The notes: a model not told the origin generated them from the sequence alone. Counted from the first letter of the stretch, positions 33,430 through 41,691 are shown. The stretch is 64,000 nt of DNA from Streptomyces sp. NRRL S-646 (GCF_000720765.1 NZ_JODC01000010.1:434001-498000), one strand, 5' to 3'. A program made the numbers and translations.

Positions 33430-34146
33430 TTAGGAGCTTGTTTCCAGTGCGGTGGCGGCGACGGTGACGGCACGCTCGAAATCGGCCTCGCGCTCGGCCG
33501 GCGTGAGAGCCTCCGCCCGGCGTATGTGGTCGCTGACCGTCAGCACGGCCAGGGCCCGGCCGCCCTCTGCGGCGGCGGTGGCGTACAGACCGGCGGCCTC
33601 CATCTCGACGGCCAGCGTGCCGTGCGCCTCCAACTGGTCGAACAGACCGGGGCGGGCGAGGTAGAAATGGTCACTCGTGAAGACCGGACCGACGTGCACG
33701 GCCGTCCCGGCGGCCCCTGCCGCTGCATCCACGGCGGCTTTCGCCAGGTCGAACGATGCGGCGTGGCTCAGATGCACACCCTCGATGCGGCGGCCGCTCA
33801 TCGCCGAGTCCGTGTGGGCGGCGGTGGCCACCACCACGTCGCGCAGCCCCACCGCCTGCGGTATCCCGCCGGCCGTGCCGACGCGGACGATGCTGCGCAC
33901 TCCGTAGAAGCGGAAGAGCTCGGTGGCATAGATGGTCACGGACGGCATGCCCATACCGGAGGCCAGGACGGACAGCGGTCTGCCCCGGTGGGTGCCTGTC
34001 CAGCCCTCGATGCCGCGTACTTCGGTGACCAGGCGAGCGTCTTGCAGGAAAGTTTCAGCGATCCGTCGGGCCCGGCGTGGGTCGCCGGGCATCAGCACAT
34101 CCGGGGCGAAGTCGCCGGGTGCGGCGGAAATGTGTGGAGTGACCAT
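33430..34146 (-). CDS. deoD: Purine-nucleoside phosphorylase, DeoD type
   Basis: 238 residues from ATG 34146, the normal length for hexameric DeoD enzymes. Visible blocks are VLMPGDPRRARRIAETFL (phosphate loop), SGMGMPSVTIYATELFRFYG, VRVGTAGGIPQ, the ribose-binding VEMEAAGLYA and the catalytic-Asp motif VSDHIR. It phosphorolyses purine nucleosides to base and ribose-1-phosphate in the cytoplasm. Its start overlaps the stop of the upstream amidotransferase-like gene by one base. It ends just before the operator of the importer unit. Confidence 0.9.
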   Translation of the reverse strand: MVTPHISAAPGDFAPDVLMPGDPRRARRIAETFLQDARLVTEVRGIEGWTGTHRGRPLSVLASGMGMPSVTIYATELFRFYGVRSIVRVGTAGGIPQAVGLRDVVVATAAHTDSAMSGRRIEGVHLSHAASFDLAKAAVDAAAGAAGTAVHVGPVFTSDHFYLARPGLFDQLEAHGTLAVEMEAAGLYATAAAEGGRALAVLTVSDHIRRAEALTPAEREADFERAVTVAATALETSS

Positions 34147-34928
34147 CAGCCTTCCTCCCCCGCCGGGTCGGTTGCCGCAGCAGTGTCGGCTGCCGCCAGC
34201 CAGCGGACCAGTCGATCCCAGAGTTCCGGGTATCCCTCCCACGCGAGGAAGTCCGGCGGCGCCCAGTGCGGCGCGAGGTCGGAGGTGAAGGCCGCCGACC
34301 GCCCGGCGCCGTACCCACCGACCACCAGCAGCGGGTGACCGCCGCATTCGGCGAGCAGCTCGGCCCCGTCCCGTACCCGCACCTCGTTGAGACCCAGCAG
34401 AGACGGCCAGGTCGCGCCCAGCCCGTCGACCACCCGGTGCCGGGCGACGACTCGGGGCGAGGCACCGGCGGGCAGCTCCACCCGGTCGTCGCGGTCGTGC
34501 AGCGCGACCGGCAGTGCGGCGGCCAGCGGGGTGCGCCCCCAGCGGGCCTTGGCGTCGATGCCGGTGAAGGTGAGGTAGCCGCCCACCATCAGCAGGCCGC
34601 CGCCGCCCTCGACGTACGCCCGCAGCAGTTCGGTGCGATCCGGCGCGGGAACGGAGCGGGCGAAGGTCTCCGGCGGGAGCTGGAAGCTGTTGGCCCCGAC
34701 GTCGCTGATCACCACCACGTCGTACGCGGCGAATCCCTCGGCCGAGGAGGGCAGCCGATGGGGTATCTCGTGCGCCGGTATGTACGTCACCTCGTGGCCG
34801 CGATCGCGCAGCGCGCCCAGGAAGGCGCCCGCCCCCTCGACGTACTCGGAGGTGTGGAAGGAGTCGAACCCCTTGTGGTGGATGGAATGGGTGAACCAGG
34901 ACTCACCCACGACGAGGACATGCGTCAT
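34146..34928 (-). CDS. Putative glutamine-amidotransferase-like protein (PF07090-type)
   Basis: 260 residues. A class I amidotransferase-like fold: HVLVVGESWFTHSIHHKGFD, AYDVVVISDVGANSFQLPPE, AYVEGGGGLLMVGGYLTFTG, then GGYGAGRSAAFTSDLAPHW. The nucleophilic cysteine of true glutaminases is not evident, so catalysis is uncertain. Relatives are often found beside sugar or nucleoside catabolic genes. It is co-transcribed with the phosphorylase (one-base overlap). Confidence 0.8.
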   Translation of the reverse strand: MTHVLVVGESWFTHSIHHKGFDSFHTSEYVEGAGAFLGALRDRGHEVTYIPAHEIPHRLPSSAEGFAAYDVVVISDVGANSFQLPPETFARSVPAPDRTELLRAYVEGGGGLLMVGGYLTFTGIDAKARWGRTPLAAALPVALHDRDDRVELPAGASPRVVARHRVVDGLGATWPSLLGLNEVRVRDGAELLAECGGHPLLVVGGYGAGRSAAFTSDLAPHWAPPDFLAWEGYPELWDRLVRWLAAADTAAATDPAGEEG

Positions 34929-34989
34929 CGCTGCGCCGTGCCTTTCAGTTCGGGTTATGGGTTACGGGATTTCTGGGTTCCGGGCGGTG

Positions 34990-36039
34990 TCAGCGCAGGG
35001 CGGCCGTGCTGGCGCGGGCTTTCAGCCGGACCGGGAGGATGTGACGGGAGGCGGGGGGTACCTCGCCCCGGTGGACGTACTGCAGCAACTGGGCGGCGGC
35101 CGTGCGGCCGATGTCATACGCGGGCTGATGGACGGTGGTGAGCGGGGGGTGGACGCGGGCGGCGAGCATGATGTCGTCGAAGCCCGCCACCGACACGTCG
35201 TGCGGGACGCTCAGCCCCGCGTCCTCCAGGGCGGCGACCGCGCCGAGCGCCATGAGGTCGTTGGCCGCGAACACCGCGGTGAAGCGGCGCGGGCCGCCCC
35301 CGTCGAGGGCCGCGGCCACCATGTCGTAACCGGACCGCTCGACGAAGGCGCCCTCGACCTCGGTGACGCCCTCGTCGCCGAACGCCTCCCGGAATCCCGC
35401 GATCCGCTCCGCGCTGCTGACCAAGTCTCCCGGGCCGCTCACCGCCAGTGCCCGGCGGTGCCCCAGCTCCCGCAGGTGCTGCCCGACCAGCCGGCCGCCC
35501 GCGCGGTGGTCGGCGGTGACGAGGATCGTCTGTTCCAGCAGCCCAGGGACCACTTCGTCGGCCAGGGCTATGGGGAAGCGGCCGAGCAGCGATGCCAGCC
35601 GGTCGCGGGAGGGTGGTGAGCCCGACGCGTAGACCATCCCGTCGATGAACCGGCCCCGCAGCAGCTCCAGGTAGCGGTCCTCGCGCTCGGGGTCGAACTC
35701 GGTGTTGCACAGGATGACCCCGTAACCCAGGTCGTGGGCGGCGTCCTCGACGCCCTTGGCCAGCTCCGCGAAGAACTGGTTGGTGATGTCGGGAACGAGT
35801 AGGCCGATGACGTTCGTGGAACCCGCCTGCAGGTTGCGGGCGGTCGAGGCCGGCACGAAGCCCAGCCTGGCGACCACCGCGCGCACCCGGTCCGCGGTCT
35901 CCTGGGCGACCGGCCGGTTGCCGCTCAGCACGTGCGAGACCGTGGTCGGGCTCACCCGGGCAGCGGCCGCGACGTCCTTGATCGACGCGGGTCGCCGCAC
36001 CCGGCGTCTGCCCTCGTCGGCGTCTGTGTCAGGGGTCAT
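34990..36039 (-). CDS. LacI-family regulator of the nucleoside cluster
   Basis: 349 residues from ATG 36039, overlapping the amidohydrolase stop by 11 bp. The helix-turn-helix SIKDVAAAARVSPTTVSHVL and hinge STARNLQAG are classic. The effector domain is VIGLLVPDITNQFFAELAKG, FAANDLMALGAVAAL and VAGFDDIMLAARVHPPLTTV. The two identical operators at 33391 and 37424, with a CG centre as in PurR/LacI sites, are its likely targets, so it would repress both the catabolic unit containing itself and the importer unit. Confidence 0.9.
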   Translation of the reverse strand: MTPDTDADEGRRRVRRPASIKDVAAAARVSPTTVSHVLSGNRPVAQETADRVRAVVARLGFVPASTARNLQAGSTNVIGLLVPDITNQFFAELAKGVEDAAHDLGYGVILCNTEFDPEREDRYLELLRGRFIDGMVYASGSPPSRDRLASLLGRFPIALADEVVPGLLEQTILVTADHRAGGRLVGQHLRELGHRRALAVSGPGDLVSSAERIAGFREAFGDEGVTEVEGAFVERSGYDMVAAALDGGGPRRFTAVFAANDLMALGAVAALEDAGLSVPHDVSVAGFDDIMLAARVHPPLTTVHQPAYDIGRTAAAQLLQYVHRGEVPPASRHILPVRLKARASTAALR

Positions 36040-37387
36040 AGCGCTGAACCGCCCTGCCGTGCGAGGTGTCCAGCAGCGCGGGCACCCGTGCCTCGATCTC
36101 GGCCAGCAGCCCAGGCACGTCCACGGTCAGCAGGCGCCCGTCGCGCACCACGACCCGCCCGTCCACGACCACCGTGCGCACATCACTCGCCCGGGTGCTG
36201 TAGACCAGAGCCGCCACCGGGTCGTGCAGCGGCCGGCAGTGGAGGCCGGACAGATCGACCAGCACGATGTCTGCCCGGCGGCCGGGTTCCAGGGCACCGA
36301 TCCGGTCGCCCAGCCCCAGCGCCAGTGCCCCGCCGCGCGTGGCCAGCCGAATGGTGTCGGAGACCGTCATCCAGGTGGCGTCCCGCTCCGCCTGCTTCTG
36401 GGTCAGTGCCACCAGCCGCATGGCCTCCCACACGTCGAGTGTGTTGTGTCCGGCGGCTCCGTCCGTCCCCGCCGCGACGGTCACCCCGGCTCCGAGCAGG
36501 CCCCGTACCGGGGTGAGCGGGTGCAGGGCGTGCTTCAGGTACACCTTCGGGCAGCACGCCACCGCCGTCCGGTCGCGGTACCGCGACAGCACCTCGAGAT
36601 CCGGTTCCGTGATCCCGCATCCGTGGGCGATCAGCGCCCCGGCGTCCAGAACGCCGGTCCGCTCCAGCACCCCGATGGGGGTGATGCCGCGCCGCGCGAG
36701 ACTCGATTCCGTCTGCTCCAGGTGCTCGGCGGCGTGGATGTGGATCCGTACACCCATGGCACGGGCCCGCTCCGCGATCCGAGCCAGGTCCTCGTCGTCC
36801 ACGGTGTACGGCGCGTGCGGCCCGAGCGACGCGGTGACCCGCCCGCCGCCCGCGCCGTGCAGCGCCCCGGCGGTCTCGATGCTCTCCTCCAGCGCCCTGC
36901 CGCCACGGCTGCTGAAGTATGTGGGCGCGATGTCGGCGCGGATCCCGGTCCGTACCACGGTCTCGGCGATCCGTTCGGCGTGGAAGTAGTGGTCGGCGAA
37001 CGCGGTCACCCCGCTGAGCAGCATCTCCGCACAGGCGAGTTCGGCACCGAGGCCGATGTCGGCAGGCGTCAGGTTGACCTCCATCGGCCACACCCGCTCG
37101 TTGAACCACGCCTCGACGCTGACGTCCTCGGCGGCACCCCGCATCAACACCATCGCGCTGTGCGTATGGGAGTTCACCAACCCTGGCATGGCCAACAGCC
37201 CGGTCCCGTCGACCGTCTCAGCTCCGGAGAAGCTCGCGACCCCGGCGGCCTCCGGCCGGGTACCCGCGGGACCCAGCCACACGATCACCCCGTCCTCGAC
37301 CACGATGTCCTGGTCCGCTTCCACCCGGCACGGGCCCTGCTCGGGCACCACAAGCACCGAGCAGGACGTCACGATCAGTCGCCGCAT
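36029..37387 (-). CDS. Amidohydrolase, adenosine/S-adenosylhomocysteine/MTA deaminase-like
   Basis: 452 residues. Metal-site motifs of the chlorohydrolase/deaminase branch are all present: PGLVNSHTHSAMVLMRG (HxH), GVRIHIHAAEH, ALIAHGCGI and the Asp of AAGTDGAAGHNTLDVWEAM. The branch includes MTA/SAH deaminase, guanine and 8-oxoguanine deaminases. As first gene of a unit with a nucleoside regulator and a purine-nucleoside phosphorylase, deamination of an imported purine nucleoside or base is the likely job. An operator lies 37 bp upstream. Confidence 0.88.
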   Translation of the reverse strand: MRRLIVTSCSVLVVPEQGPCRVEADQDIVVEDGVIVWLGPAGTRPEAAGVASFSGAETVDGTGLLAMPGLVNSHTHSAMVLMRGAAEDVSVEAWFNERVWPMEVNLTPADIGLGAELACAEMLLSGVTAFADHYFHAERIAETVVRTGIRADIAPTYFSSRGGRALEESIETAGALHGAGGGRVTASLGPHAPYTVDDEDLARIAERARAMGVRIHIHAAEHLEQTESSLARRGITPIGVLERTGVLDAGALIAHGCGITEPDLEVLSRYRDRTAVACCPKVYLKHALHPLTPVRGLLGAGVTVAAGTDGAAGHNTLDVWEAMRLVALTQKQAERDATWMTVSDTIRLATRGGALALGLGDRIGALEPGRRADIVLVDLSGLHCRPLHDPVAALVYSTRASDVRTVVVDGRVVVRDGRLLTVDVPGLLAEIEARVPALLDTSHGRAVQRYDP

Positions 37388-37423
37388 CCTGGAATCCTTC
37401 CGTCAAACCGGACGCTAAGGATC

Positions 37424-37437
37424 CAAAACGTTTTGCA
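37424..37437. promoter_or_regulatory. LacI operator before the amidohydrolase unit
   Basis: CCAAAACGTTTTGC, the exact reverse complement of the site at 33391-33404, 37 bp upstream of the amidohydrolase start. Confidence 0.75.
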
Positions 37438-37439
37438 CA

Positions 37440-38056
37440 ACCCTCGTCCGAGTTGTGTTTCAAGCCCTGTCGACAGCCGGCGGCACGGCCCCTGCATCGC
37501 TGTTCGGTCGTGGCGAGCAGCGCGGGGACGGGCACGCCTTGCAGACCGTCGCGGTCGAGGCCGGCGCAGCTTCTGTCCGTCCAACGCGCTTCACACGGGC
37601 GCCCCGGACCTCGGGGTGTCCACCAGCGCGATCCGCGCGGCGACGCGCACCAGCGCGGAGACTGCAGTCGGCGACCAGCGTTCGGCCGCATCACCTGGGA
37701 GTTGGGTGAACGCACAGTGTGAAGCCGTCACCCGAACACCCGGACTCGTCGACCACTCCTCGCCGCGGGACGCCACTCGCAGGCCCGTGATCACAGTTGC
37801 CACCTCGGGCATCGTCGCGGCAGACGTGGCGAACGAACCGGTGGGGATCAATTCGACGACTCCCCTTGCTGGCATCCCTGGAGAGGCGTAACTTCTGCGC
37901 AGCGGATCTGCGGGTCCGCCACACGGACCATTGCCCGTGGTTGTCTGGTCGCCTGTCACCAAGTGGGCTCATCGGACCGCTGGACGCTCACGGAGCGCCC
38001 AAACGATCCCTCACGCACTCACGGCCTGTGCTCGGGGCATTTCGTGTTCCCCAGAC
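37440..38056. other. Long intergenic region without recognised gene
   Basis: About 600 bp between divergent transcription units. A minus frame (37962-37591) is open for 123 codons and contains GVVELIPTGSFATSAATMPE, but it matches nothing I know and has no ribosome site. It may be a gene relic or a long control region for the second transporter. Confidence 0.4.
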
Positions 38057-38074
38057 CGGGCAGCGCGCTGCCCG
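38057..38074. promoter_or_regulatory. 18-bp perfect palindrome upstream of the second MHS transporter
   Basis: CGGGCAGCGCGCTGCCCG is its own reverse complement and ends 69 bp before the transporter start. It could be an operator for an unidentified regulator or an RNA hairpin. Confidence 0.5.
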
Positions 38075-38098
38075 AGTATTCCCATCATCAACCCCACA

Positions 38099-38115
38099 GA
38101 CGGCCTTCGGCCGTC
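38099..38115 (+). promoter_or_regulatory. Leader hairpin before the second MHS transporter
   Basis: GACGGCC and GGCCGTC form a 7-bp stem with a TTC loop, ending 28 nt before ATG 38144. It could affect mRNA stability or translation, or be a fortuitous hairpin. Confidence 0.4.
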
Positions 38116-38143
38116 CCCTCCTCATCAACACCTGGACGTTGAA

Positions 38144-39472
38144 ATGAGCCGGACATCACCTCATGCAAAGCGCGCGGCTGTCGCCGGCTTGATGGGGGCG
38201 GTCGTCGACTGGTACGACTTCTTCCTTTACGGCATCGTGGCCGGGCTCCTGTTCAACGATCTCTTCTTCCCCGAAGTGAGTCCCACCGTCGGAACCCTCG
38301 CCGCATGGGCCACCTTCGGTGTCGGATTCCTCTTCAGACCCTTGGGCGGCATTGTCTTCGGCCACTTCGGCGACCGGGTGGGCCGCAAGAAGATGCTCGT
38401 CCTCACCATCGTGATCATGGGGCTCGCCTCCACCCTGATCGGTCTCCTGCCCACCTACGGTGAAGTGGGCATCTGGGCCCCGGTCCTGCTCGTCGCTCTA
38501 CGTGCCGTCCAGGGCTTCGCCGTCGGCGGTGAGTGGGGCGGCGCAGCTCTGATGGCGGTCGAGAGCGCTCCTCGAAAGTGGCGCAGCCTCTACGGCAGCG
38601 GCGTCCAGGTCGGTGCCTCGGTTGGGCTTCTGCTGGCTACCGCGGCCATCAAAATCGTTTCCGGACGCCTGCCCGAAGCGGACTTCCAGCAATGGGGCTG
38701 GCGCGTCCCGTTCGTCTTCAGCGCGGCCCTCGTCATCGTCGGGCTGATCGTGCGTATCTCGGTCGAGGAATCCACCGTCTTCACCGAGCGGATCGCCGCC
38801 CGATCCAAAGACCAACCTCTGCGGCTGCCACTGCTCGCGGCCATCAAGGCCAACCCCGGCGGATTCCTCGCCATCATCGGCCTGCGGTTCGTCGAACTCT
38901 TCACCTTCTACGGTGTGACCACGTTCGGCGTGAGCTATGGCACCGCGGAATTCGGTCTGAACCGCGACAGCATGCTCACCGTCAACCTCGTGGTGGGCGC
39001 AGCGGCCATCGTCACCATTCCCGTCTTCGCCTACCTCGCCGACCGCTACGGCCGCGGCACCATATACGCGTGGGGCGCCGGGCTGGGTGTTCTGGGCTCC
39101 CTCCCCTTCTTCGTGGCACTGCAGTCCGGCTCCATGGTCCTGATCCTGGTGGCCTCGATTCTGCTGGTCAACGGTGCGCACGACATGGCCGTCTCGGTCC
39201 AGCAGTCCTTGTTCACCGACATGTTCGGCGCCGAATACCGCTACAGCGGTGCAGGCGTCGGCTATCAACTCGCCAGCGCCATCGGCGGGGGCTTCACTCC
39301 GCTCATCGCCGGCGTCCTCGTGCTGTGGGCCGACGGCGGCTGGTACCTCGTCGCTATGTACATGCTGATCGGCTGCGGGATCTCCTTCACAGTCGCCATC
39401 GGACTGAACGCCAACCGCACCATGGACGACGCGCCCGAGCCCACGAAACCGCCCGCACGCGCGACCTTCTGA
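38144..39472 (+). CDS. MFS transporter, MHS type, close paralogue of the one at 24416-25774
   Basis: 442 residues from ATG 38144. The same blocks occur as in the first MHS transporter: LMGAVVDWYDFFLYGIVAGL, LFRPLGGIVFGHFGDRVGRK, GFAVGGEWGGAALMAVESAP and YSGAGVGYQLASAIGGGFTP. Over the first 165 or so aligned residues about five in six are identical. Likely import of a carboxylic acid such as quinate or shikimate. It stands alone on the plus strand, with no catabolic gene beside it, between the nucleoside cluster and mobile-element debris. Confidence 0.9.
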   Translation: MSRTSPHAKRAAVAGLMGAVVDWYDFFLYGIVAGLLFNDLFFPEVSPTVGTLAAWATFGVGFLFRPLGGIVFGHFGDRVGRKKMLVLTIVIMGLASTLIGLLPTYGEVGIWAPVLLVALRAVQGFAVGGEWGGAALMAVESAPRKWRSLYGSGVQVGASVGLLLATAAIKIVSGRLPEADFQQWGWRVPFVFSAALVIVGLIVRISVEESTVFTERIAARSKDQPLRLPLLAAIKANPGGFLAIIGLRFVELFTFYGVTTFGVSYGTAEFGLNRDSMLTVNLVVGAAAIVTIPVFAYLADRYGRGTIYAWGAGLGVLGSLPFFVALQSGSMVLILVASILLVNGAHDMAVSVQQSLFTDMFGAEYRYSGAGVGYQLASAIGGGFTPLIAGVLVLWADGGWYLVAMYMLIGCGISFTVAIGLNANRTMDDAPEPTKPPARATF

Positions 39473-39565
39473 CCGGCTGTGCAACCGCAGCTGACGACGA
39501 AGCGGTGCCAGCGGGTCGAGACGTGGGCGACAGCCAACAACGTGGAGATCGCCTAAGACCGTGTC

Positions 39566-39695
39566 CTACGTGGTGAGGCGGAGGAGTCGCTTGTAGCAGC
39601 AGAGCGCGGCGGCAAGCCCGAGAAAGGCCAGGTAGTTGCGGGAATGGCGCTCGTAGCGGGGGCTGAGTCTGCGGTAGCCGGACAACCATGACGTT
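39566..39695 (-). pseudogene. IS5-type transposase, C-terminal fragment
   Basis: The minus frame ending at TAG 39566-39568 encodes SWLSGYRRLSPRYERHSRNY and LAFLGLAAALCCYKRLLRLT, the well-conserved end of an actinobacterial IS5-family transposase. Everything upstream of the SWL block is replaced by the 3' end of a group II intron, so this looks like the downstream exon of an intron insertion into the transposase gene. Confidence 0.7.
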
Positions 39696-39755
39696 GAGTT
39701 GGCCGCGCGGCGAGGTGTCTGCCGTGGCAGATCCTTTTCCTCGCGGCCTCCCGCC

Positions 39756-39790
39756 GAACCGGACTTGACGCTTTCGCTATCATCCGGCTC
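39756..39790 (-). ncRNA. Group II intron domain V
   Basis: On the minus strand, GAGCCGGA (39790-39783) pairs with TCCGGTTC (39763-39756), enclosing an internal bulge and a GAAA tetraloop. The first bases contain the AGC catalytic triad. This is the diagnostic catalytic hairpin of group II introns. It begins 9 nt after the stop of the intron reverse-transcriptase gene. A domain-VI-like helix follows (about 39755-39703), and the 3' splice end should lie near 39690-39705. Confidence 0.8.
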
Positions 39791-39798
39791 TCCAGTGA

Positions 39799-41166
39799 TC
39801 ACGGCGTGAATGATCTGGCCGTTTGTGCCTCGTGGATGCGGTCGTGGCAGGTGTCGCAGGCCACGACCGTTTTGCGGCGCCGGTCGAGCATGACGCGCGC
39901 CCAGTCGGACGGCGGCCATCTGGCATGAGCGAGGTTGGCAAGGGCGCGGATGTGATGCACCGTGACATCACCAGTGCTCCCGCAGATCTCGCAGGTGTCC
40001 GCCAAGAGCCGTGTGACCAGCTCTTTGTGCGGATAGTCCACCCAGACGGGCCGGCGGTCCACGATCTTCGCCGACCGCTGGCGATAAAGGGGGATTCCTC
40101 CGAACCGTGCCACCAGCGGCTTCCTGTTCGTCCGCTCGATATGGGCCTCGAAACAGACTCGGGGCCCTTGTTCCGTGTCGATCCTGGTCTTGTGCTTGGC
40201 GGCCATCTTCGGCACGGTCGAGCGGTGCTTTGCTGCGAGGGTCTTGAGCATGGATGTCTCCATGACCCAGCGCAGACGGTGCAGCCGGGAGACATCCCCG
40301 GCGAGCAGGTAGTACTGGACGATGCCCCGGTAAAAGGCCCCGAACGTGGCAACGATCGCGTGATCGGTGCTGTTGACGAGGTCCTTTCGCTTCGCGGGCT
40401 TTCCACGGGCGAGATAGGGCACGCATTTGGCTTTGATCACGTCCCGGGGGACACGAAGGGCGATCTGTCCGTTGACGCGTCGGTAACGGCCGGTCTTCTT
40501 CGTGTCGTTGTGCTGGACCGTGATCTCATAGCCGAGGAACCTCGCTGCCCCGGTACGGGCATGAGTGATCAGCGTCTTCTCCCGGGAGAGTTCCAGCCTG
40601 AGTTCATCATGCAGGAATGCTGCCAGGCGTTGCTTGATCTGCTCGGCCTCGACTCTTGGTCCGGTGAAACCAAGGAGATGATCGTCCGCGTAGCGGGTGT
40701 AACGAAGCCTCCGGTAGTGCGGATCATTCGGGTCCGCACTCGGCAGACTGGTCATCCGTCGACGCACGGCACGAGCCAAAGGCCGGTCGCCGTGTTGACG
40801 GACTGTCCGCAGCAGACTCTGTAACTCCAAATACGCCGGGTTACGGGCCCGACGTTCCCCTCGGGTGTACTCCGGAATCAGTACTGTCTCTACGAACTCG
40901 TCCAACTTGTGCAGGTAAATGTTGGACAGAATCGGGGAGGCCACTCCGCCCTGCGGTGCCCCGGAGAGCGTGGCTCCCCACCTCCAGTCCTCCAGATATC
41001 CGGCTGTCAGCATGTTCCGTACCAGCCGCAGAAACCGCTGGTCACGGATCTTCTCGCCGAGAATCGTCAGAAGGGCCTGGTGGTCCAGACTGCCGAAGCA
41101 ATCGGCGATGTCGCCCTCGATGAACCAGGCTGTCCCGGTCCAGGTATGGGCCACCTCCCGCAAAGC
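39799..41166 (-). pseudogene. Group II intron reverse transcriptase/maturase with HNH domain, 5'-truncated
   Basis: The frame reads about 455 residues of an intron-encoded protein. It begins ALREVAHTWTGTAWFIEGDI and ADCFGSLDHQALLTILGEKI, then has the catalytic box RYADDHLLGF, the maturase region (FGAFYRGIVQYYLLAGDVSR) and a C-terminal HNH with DTCEICG, VHHIRALANLAH and CDTCHDRIH. Roughly the first 100-120 residues of the RT domain are missing: at 41166 the frame passes directly into an nSTAND fragment. The intron 5' part is therefore lost, so the element should be immobile, although the protein core looks intact. Confidence 0.8.
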
Positions 41167-41290
41167 GGCCTGGAATACGGCGTCTTCCTCCACCCACGCC
41201 GACAGACGGCCCCACTCCCTGATGAGGGCTTCGTGCGCGATCTCCGCAGTCTCCGGGCCACCGCTGCCGAGGACGACGAGACGACCGACG
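41167..41290 (-). pseudogene. nSTAND/WD40-type ATPase fragment
   Basis: Upstream of the RT and in the same frame, the minus strand encodes LVVLGSGGPETAEIAHEALI, then REWGRLSAWVEEDAVFQ. The EIAHEALIREW..L..W..ED pattern is a hallmark of the region after the NTPase of large Streptomyces nSTAND/WD40 proteins. Only about 40 residues are present, so it is debris at the right edge of the inserted block. Confidence 0.55.
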
Positions 41291-41691
41291 AGGCGACGTA
41301 CCGGGCCAACTTGGAGACACTGGTGGCAGGTGTACGGGAGAAGGGCGGCGAACCGGTGCTCGTGACTCCCGTCGTGCGGCGCTGGTTCAACGCGGACGGC
41401 ACTCTGAACAACAACACCGCACTGCTGGTCAACAGCCTCGGAGTGGACCATCCTGCTGTCATCCGCTCGGTCGCCGCGGCCGGGAAGGTGCCGTTGATCG
41501 ACCTGACGGCCAAGACGAAGGCGCTGGTGGAGTCCCTGGGCGTCGAGGGCTCCAAGGCGATCTATCTCTACAACGAGAAGAAGGACAACACCCACACCTC
41601 CGTCCACGGCGCCACGGTGTACGCAGGACTTGTCCGCGACGCACTTGTCGCCGAGCATCTGGTACCGGAGGGTCTGGTGCGGGTGGGATGA
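41270..41691 (+). pseudogene. Rhamnogalacturonan acetylesterase, C-terminal fragment (partner of 18758-19030)
   Basis: The plus frame from about 41270 encodes ETTDEATYRANLETLVAGVR, PVLVTPVVRRWFNADGTLNN, PLIDLTAKTKALVESLGVEG and DNTHTSVHGATVYAGLVRDA, ending at TGA 41689-41691. This is the second half of a GDSL/SGNH (CE12) acetylesterase, including the DxxH catalytic pair (D-N-T-H). The GDS nucleophile block and about 130 residues before TTDEATY are absent here. The N-terminal piece of the same type of gene ends at 19030. Confidence 0.75.

Larger units (their letters stand above)
19031..41270. other. About 22-kb inserted block interrupting the RGAE gene (genomic island, inferred)
   Basis: Both sides of this interval hold co-oriented pieces of one acetylesterase gene, and pectin/arabinogalactan genes lie on both sides. 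The contents are unrelated to that locus: an Mrr-like nuclease, quinate/shikimate genes, nucleoside salvage genes, and IS, group II intron and nSTAND fragments at the right edge. No integrase and no clear direct repeats at the ends were found. The first 114 bp (19031-19144) hold no recognised gene. Formation by several events is likely, since about 130 codons of the esterase are missing. Confidence 0.65.

Noticed and set aside
35756..37891. A 711-codon plus-strand frame opposite LacI and amidohydrolase genes
   Set aside because: Shadow of clear minus-strand genes; the translation lacks any family pattern.
37591..37962. Possible 123-codon gene on the minus strand
   Set aside because: No ribosome site, no recognisable family and no coupling to neighbours. 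Treated as intergenic.
19031..41270. Integrative element with integrase and att sites
   Set aside because: The block was examined for a recombinase gene and for direct repeats at both ends. None was found, so it is reported as an inserted block of unknown mechanism.
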